Below, one piece after another: positions 32,321-37,272 of a DNA stretch of 37,272 bases. Source of the DNA: Apostichopus parvimensis (taxonomy: Eukaryota > Echinodermata > Holothuroidea > Aspidochirotida > Stichopodidae); assembly GCA_000934455.1 (NCBI GenBank), contig KN882923.1, positions 123,551 through 160,822 on the forward strand, written 5' to 3'. The notes under the pieces were generated by a model. The model was not told the DNA's origin and did no database searches. It saw only the letters and a program-made list of their open reading frames with translations. A program made the translations under genes and the position numbers. Within the stretch, counting starts at the first letter, position 1, and every line of letters starts with the position of its first letter.

Positions 32321-34344
32321 ATGGAGGAAAAGCTCGTGAAATCCGTAACAGACGAACTTAACTGTAGTATCTGTATGAACCGTTTTCGTGTACCGAAGAT
32401 GTTGGACTGCATACATACCTTCTGTGAAAGTTGCTTGAAGGGTTACGTGGAGATATTAAATGGGAAAGAGCTTACTTGCCCAATGTGCAGAAAAACGTGC
32501 CCACTGCCAGCAGGAGTGAAAGGTCTGCAGACGAACATATACTTGGTAAACATGTCTGACAAAATAGACTTGTATGAGAAGCTTAAATCATCAAAACTTG
32601 CTTCAAAATTGTGTGAAAGTTGTAAAAAGAATACTACGGTGACGGCCTTTTGTATTGATTGTAAGTACGCTATTTGCAGAAACTGTGAAGAACACCACTC
32701 CTTATTTCCAGCCCTTCAATCCCATGCGATTGAAATACTTGATAATTTTGACGATAGGAAACTGCAGATAGTCCAAAAGAGTGTGATGGTTCCAACTTGT
32801 GATCTTCACGTTCCCGAGAAACTGCGTTTTTACTGTAAGACGTGCTCTAAACTGATTTGCAGGGAGTGTACGGTGATACAACATCCAAAACCTGATCACA
32901 TGTGCGTAGAAGCCTCCAGTCAATTTGTAGAAGTTAAGGAGAGATTATCAAACCTTTTGGGAGAAACCCTCGAACAAGAACGAGTTGTCTCTAAGTATGT
33001 TACAGATGCGAAGTCAGGAGAGGATGTCATCAAAATGGAATACAATACAATGCTTAAAGTAATACAAGATAGGTATCAGAAGGTGAAGTCAGAAATTGAA
33101 AGTCAATTAAATAAAAAATTAGTAGGAGCTGAAAAAGCTGTTAAACGAAAACAAGCTTTCAAAGATTCCAGGATAAACAAATCTTTCAAACTTGCTGATA
33201 ATTGGATGAAAAGAATGAAGAGCACGAAAGATACAACACAAAAAGTTATTCGTGAAAATAATATGTGGGAATTATTAAGCTTGTCTAATAATTTAATTGG
33301 TTCATTCAATGAATTGCAAGATGATACGAATACCTTTCAATGGAATAGCTTTGATCTTAAAATTGATATGCTCTTTTTCCCAGCAGATATTCCCAGTGTT
33401 AACCTTGGTCAATGTTTCAGTAAAAATTATCCAAACAGTGTCATATGTGAGAATAGTGGTTACTTTTACAAATTCCACTTCAATAGAAAAGCGTTAACCA
33501 TAAGTAGAACGAAACTAACATACAAAAAGGGAAATCCTATTTCATTTATTGAACAGGAACTACCACCAATTTCCCTGCGAATTAAGACATGTGGTGGGAA
33601 ACTAAGATTCAATGCAACCATCAGTGATGGTTATTTCATTTTAGCTATTCAAAAATGGCTGTTAGTAGTTGAATTGGGATCAAATGTATGTCTCGGCGTC
33701 TTCACATTCAATGATAAAGCGCTGATTTCATGTCTGGCTGCATACGGCCGTAATCTTTTATTACATTTGGTAATAATGCAAACACTATTTGCTACTTGGC
33801 TAATATCTCTCGTTACCTTGCTCAACCTCGGCAGCACGAACAAAACAATATATTAGATTTACGTTTACTTTGTCAAGATTTGAGCTGCGAGTTAACCCGA
33901 TACGAACTCCCTCACAATATAAAAGATATAAAAGCCTTACACAATTCCGACGTTATCGTAAGCTTTGAAAATTCCATCCATCTATACAATATCGGTACCA
34001 AAATTCTGAGTGAAATTAATATCAAAACACCATCACTCAGAAAGGCAGAGCGGTTGTTCATTTTAAATGTAAATTATATTTCACGAGGTGGATTTGGAAA
34101 TGACACAAAGAAAGAAGACTTTACTTGCTTCATATTGTGGAACATAGAGGAGTATACGAATACAGACGGTAGTACTGACGCCCAACTATGTATTACCAAA
34201 TACGACTCATCAAAAGAGCAACATGTTCAAACTTGGCCACTATCAGCTGAAGTAGGTCTTCCTCGAGCATGTTATTGGGATCAAAACTACAAAACCATTG
34301 TAGTATGCAATGCTTTGGGTAAATGTTTTAGTTTACAAAAATAA
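32321..34344 (+). CDS. TRIM-type RING / B-box / coiled-coil protein, probable E3 ubiquitin ligase
   Basis: The ATG at 32321 opens just after an acceptor. Residues 15-56 form a C3HC4 RING (C15, C18, C30, H32, C35, C38, C53, C56). B-box 1 has C98, C101, C111, C114, C119, C122 and His around 125-135. B-box 2 has C160, H163, C172, C175, C180, C183, H188 and H193. A helical coiled coil spans about 200-320. The C-terminal region from about 350 is rich in beta-strand patterns and could be a divergent propeller; it is not assigned to NHL, SPRY or filamin. The first frame continues to 33856, but the coherent C-terminal reading moves to another frame near 33770 and ends at TAA 34342-34344. Either a 65-base intron (33770-33834, GT...AG, phase 0) or a one-base deletion explains this. 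Depending on which, the protein has about 652 or 674 residues. All eight RING ligands are present, so ligase activity is plausible. The substrate is unknown. Confidence 0.88.
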
Positions 34345-35218
34345 CCAATCAGCCTTAATTGGATACCAAACGTAGCAACAACTGTCCAATGTTTGTATCA
34401 AAGGAATCATCTACATAATCCGCAGTCACATGTATAGGTGACCAAAAAACTCAAAAGGAAAACCCCTTTGTCATTGGCATGGACAGGACTTTATATTCTA
34501 ATACGGCAGTCGCATCCTTTCACGCATCGAAAGTTAGATAGAAAGATGTCAATATTTTAGCCAACATTCAAATTGAACGGATTACATTGAACCCCCCCCC
34601 CCCTTGTGTTTCATTGTCTTCACACTGAGCAGATGAATATCTTGTTTTAATTGATCTAATTTCTTTTATCCTACAATTATCGGGTTTTTTTATTTCTTCC
34701 GGAGACGAAAGGAATATATGCGATGGTGATTGCGTGTGCGTGTATGTGACGTTTGCTTGTAAACACCGTTACTTAAAAGTTTCATAGTGGATTAACTTCA
34801 TACTTTGTATCTAGATCCGTCTTATTCAATAGAAGTTCTCTTTTCCTCTCAAGGTCAAAGGTTATTTGAGGTCAAAAGAAACAGGATCAAAAAGTCAACA
34901 AGTATATCTTTGTGAAACGTAATACCTAGCATGTAGATCTAGGTTGGTAAATGCAAGAACCATATCGACATTGGTAGATGTCAAAGGTCACATAAAGTCA
35001 ACATGTCTCAAAGTCTGTTATCTTTGTAAACATGCTAACTCACAAATTAAAGTTTCAATTAATCTTTGATTTATCCGATGCTACGACTTCCTGTTGGTGA
35101 ACAGTTTGGTCAATTTCAGTTTAGTTTAGTTTTGTAAAAGGCCAAGATACATTCGTTTGTAGGTTATTTTCAACAATACATAAAGTCTTAAGTTTCTTCT
35201 GAAACTGTTCTTCAACAT
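34345..35218. other. 3' flank with poly-C tract and AGGTCA-like repeats
   Basis: A poly-C run lies at about 34591-34604. Direct repeats of AGGTCA-like half-sites occur at 34852-34864 (aggtcaaaggtta) and around 34979-34991 (tgtcaaaggtca), with more single half-sites nearby. No reading frame of interest and no clear polyadenylation signal was seen. Confidence 0.5.
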
Positions 35219-35479
35219 AAGGCAAAATGGTTCGGACATGCAGTACGTTGTGGAGGCCTTACATGTGCTGTACTCTGTGGGCTACCCTGTGGTTACAAAC
35301 GTAAGCCAGGCCGACCGCATTTACGATGGATTGACAATTTAACCAATTGGTCCGGCCGTTCTGCAGCCCAGCCACTCGAAGATGGCAGGCACCGGATTAA
35401 CATTATAAAAGGTTACAAACCTAAGATTGTTTATAATCTTCGGGGAGGTCAACGGGACAATTTGGCTTATGACTATTGA
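35219..35479 (+). pseudogene. LINE ORF2 C-terminal relic
   Basis: An 86-codon open frame carries KAKWFGHAVR, then KRKPGRPHLRWIDNLTNWSG, followed by a tail and a stop at 35477-35479. The pair W.GH..R and GRP..RW.D.....G is the well-known C-terminal end of non-LTR retrotransposon reverse transcriptases. No upstream RT or endonuclease sequence was recognised, fitting the 5' truncation usual for LINE copies. After the stop comes a short run of ttgagttgag repeats that could be the element's 3' tail. Confidence 0.75.
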
Positions 35480-37272
35480 TTGAGTTGAGTTGATAAAGTC
35501 ATCCAGGAAATGAATCAATGAATCAAAGTGCTTTAAACACACACAAGTGACCCTTATCGGTGTTCACACTCTGAGCTTCAAGGTGTCAGGTTAGCTCAAA
35601 GGATATTGAACTAATGCTCATTAATTTATAACAGATGACGTTGGGTTTGAAAGTAGTATGTTAAAACATTTCACATGCAGCATATGAACATTCATGTAAC
35701 TCTTATTCATTACTTACAATTATTAAAAGGATGGTTGGTGGTTGGGCTGATTTGTAGCTCAAAATTGGTACAGATACATATATGTATCCTTATGTCACAT
35801 AAGATGACTGTTCCCTTTGGATAGTGAAACATTTTGGAATAAAATGCTATACTGTAGAATCCTTACAAGTTAATTAATACGTTCATGCCTTCAAGTGAGT
35901 GCTACAAATAAGAGATGAACAGTTCTGATTTATTCTGGTGCTCACTTAATTCCTAGACACATTTATATCACTTGCTTTATATATTAGTCACATAATTATG
36001 CAGAATTTTGAACAAACTATATTGCAAGCAATCACAAAACCAACCGCCTTTCTGGTTTCATTTCGAAAATAATCTATATGAGACGGTGCTGAGACATGTC
36101 TAGGTCTAAGTTTGTCTCTCTGTGCAAGTATACGTGCATGTAAAGGGCTTGGATTGTAAACACTAACTCTAAACGTACATCGTTAATGAACTTCATAATG
36201 ATATATTTGGAGCACAAGTTCACTAGTCTTTTGCGTTAGAGCCAATAGTCTCGTGCGGACAACATAAGTCAAAGTTTTAAAAACATGTTAATACTGTAAC
36301 TTCAAAAAGTCATGAACCCTGTGTTTCCTTTGACGGGTCAAAGATTATACCATGTCAAGATAAAGCATGAAAGCCTTGCAAAAGTATCCACATGATTGCA
36401 AGACCATCGCTGACAACGTGAACTCAAAAATGGTCAAAACCTGAAATATTTGCTCTAGTGTTACATAAAGATGTATTCAAACATGTTTGAGGATTCAAGG
36501 ATTTACAGGGCAAGTTATTCCGTACAACAGTTTAACAACTGTTGACTTTATGCAGTGTTTCAATATCATATTTTAGTTCCGTCCTTCCTTTAATTATTTC
36601 CATTGTAGAGTAATGCCATGCCTAAAGAACAAATAAATAGTGCAGGTTTTTTTTTAACAAACTATCTGTCAGATATACCACGAAAGTTAAAGTAAATATA
36701 TATGTTAAGTTATTACACGATGTGTGTGATGGCACGTTAGTAAAGTTCACTGTTAGTAGTTTGTAGTTTTGATTTTGTCATTAACTCTTTTCTTCTGTAT
36801 AAATTGTTATTACTTTCGACTCTTTATCTGACGTCATTTGTGAACAGCCTAAAACGTTTTTAAAGATCAGCGTGAATGACAAATGTGATTCCGGGTGAAA
36901 GAACTACAGGAATGTATAGTTGCACCAATGAACTGAAAACTGAGTCATCAAAGAGTTTGGCGAAGTTTCAACTAAAGGAGTTGGACGTATTGTGCACGGT
37001 TAAAACAGGTTTTAAAGCAATTAATTAAATGTTATTGAAATATGATCTATGATATAAGATTTGCTGTAAACAAAGCAGTCTCTTGGTACTTTGTTTTTAT
37101 GTGTTTTATTCCTCAAGAAAGTCGTTACTTTTACAGAGGCGGTGTATACGTAACGCCTATGATCAGAGACACTTAACTTATTACGTGTATCAAAATTATA
37201 GTTTGCATATAAAAATTTAAACTGAACTTGAAGTTAACACCAGGTAGCTAAGGTAAAATGCACCATTTTCTT
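35480..37272. other. AT-rich intergenic DNA, no gene seen
   Basis: No reading frame of interest, no repeat shared with the rest of the window and no RNA gene was recognised. Confidence 0.55.

Noticed and set aside
32321..33856. Taking the 511-residue TRIM frame as the full protein
   Set aside because: Its last ~28 residues look unlike the preceding sequence, while the overlapping frame from 33771 continues a coherent protein to 34344, so the gene is longer.
1..37272. tRNA, rRNA, snRNA or CRISPR arrays
   Set aside because: No cloverleaf with A/B boxes, no conserved rRNA or snRNA segments and no regularly spaced identical repeats were recognised by eye. A covariance-model search would be needed to exclude small RNAs.

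Overview
This is eukaryotic, AT-rich, intron-containing DNA, probably from a marine invertebrate deuterostome. An echinoderm such as a sea cucumber is my best guess, inferred from gene families rather than proven. There are no operons, ribosome binding sites or CRISPR arrays. Protein-coding content is sparse and sits in long stretches of non-coding and repeat-derived DNA.

Layout. (1) 1-4742: low-copy repeat blocks, including a ~391-bp tandem duplication whose first copy contains a strangely T-depleted, homopolymer-rich stretch, a LINE ORF1-like relic (3157-3452) and ~77-bp repeats. (2) 4743-17952: the main gene, on the + strand. Three coding exons (4763-4823, 5207-5482, 12080-17952), all joined at phase-1 junctions, give a predicted protein of about 2069 residues: a short leader, a death-effector-like (DED) domain and a complete VLIG/GVIN-type very large GTPase. 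The 6.6-kb second intron holds a 127-bp tandem duplication and a decayed antisense Ty3/Gypsy element (about 7300-10860). (3) 18241-18480: a broken fragment of a second VLIG-type gene only ~300 bp after the intact gene's stop. (4) 18611-19090: a small DNA transposon with 19-bp terminal inverted repeats. (5) 19091-28978: mostly non-coding, with a GAY microsatellite, an orphan EGF-like exon, a hAT transposase tail, a ~0.9-kb direct duplication, and a rearranged copy (24985-27900) of the repeat blocks seen at the left end. (6) 28979-29243, minus strand: a possible SEFIR-like exon with an in-frame stop. (7) 32321-34344, plus strand: a RING/B-box/B-box/coiled-coil (TRIM-type) gene whose reading frame changes once near 33770. 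(8) 34345-37272: mostly empty, with a LINE ORF2 C-terminal relic at 35219-35479.

How the genes may work together (inference). A DED is an adaptor module for death-receptor and caspase-8-type signalling. VLIG proteins are interferon-inducible dynamin-like GTPases in vertebrates. TRIM proteins are ubiquitin ligases common in innate immunity, and SEFIR domains signal in IL-17 pathways. Together they suggest an innate-immunity neighbourhood with gene turnover. The strongest candidate for something not widely described is the DED-VLIG fusion, a large GTPase that could be wired directly to a death-fold signalling platform.
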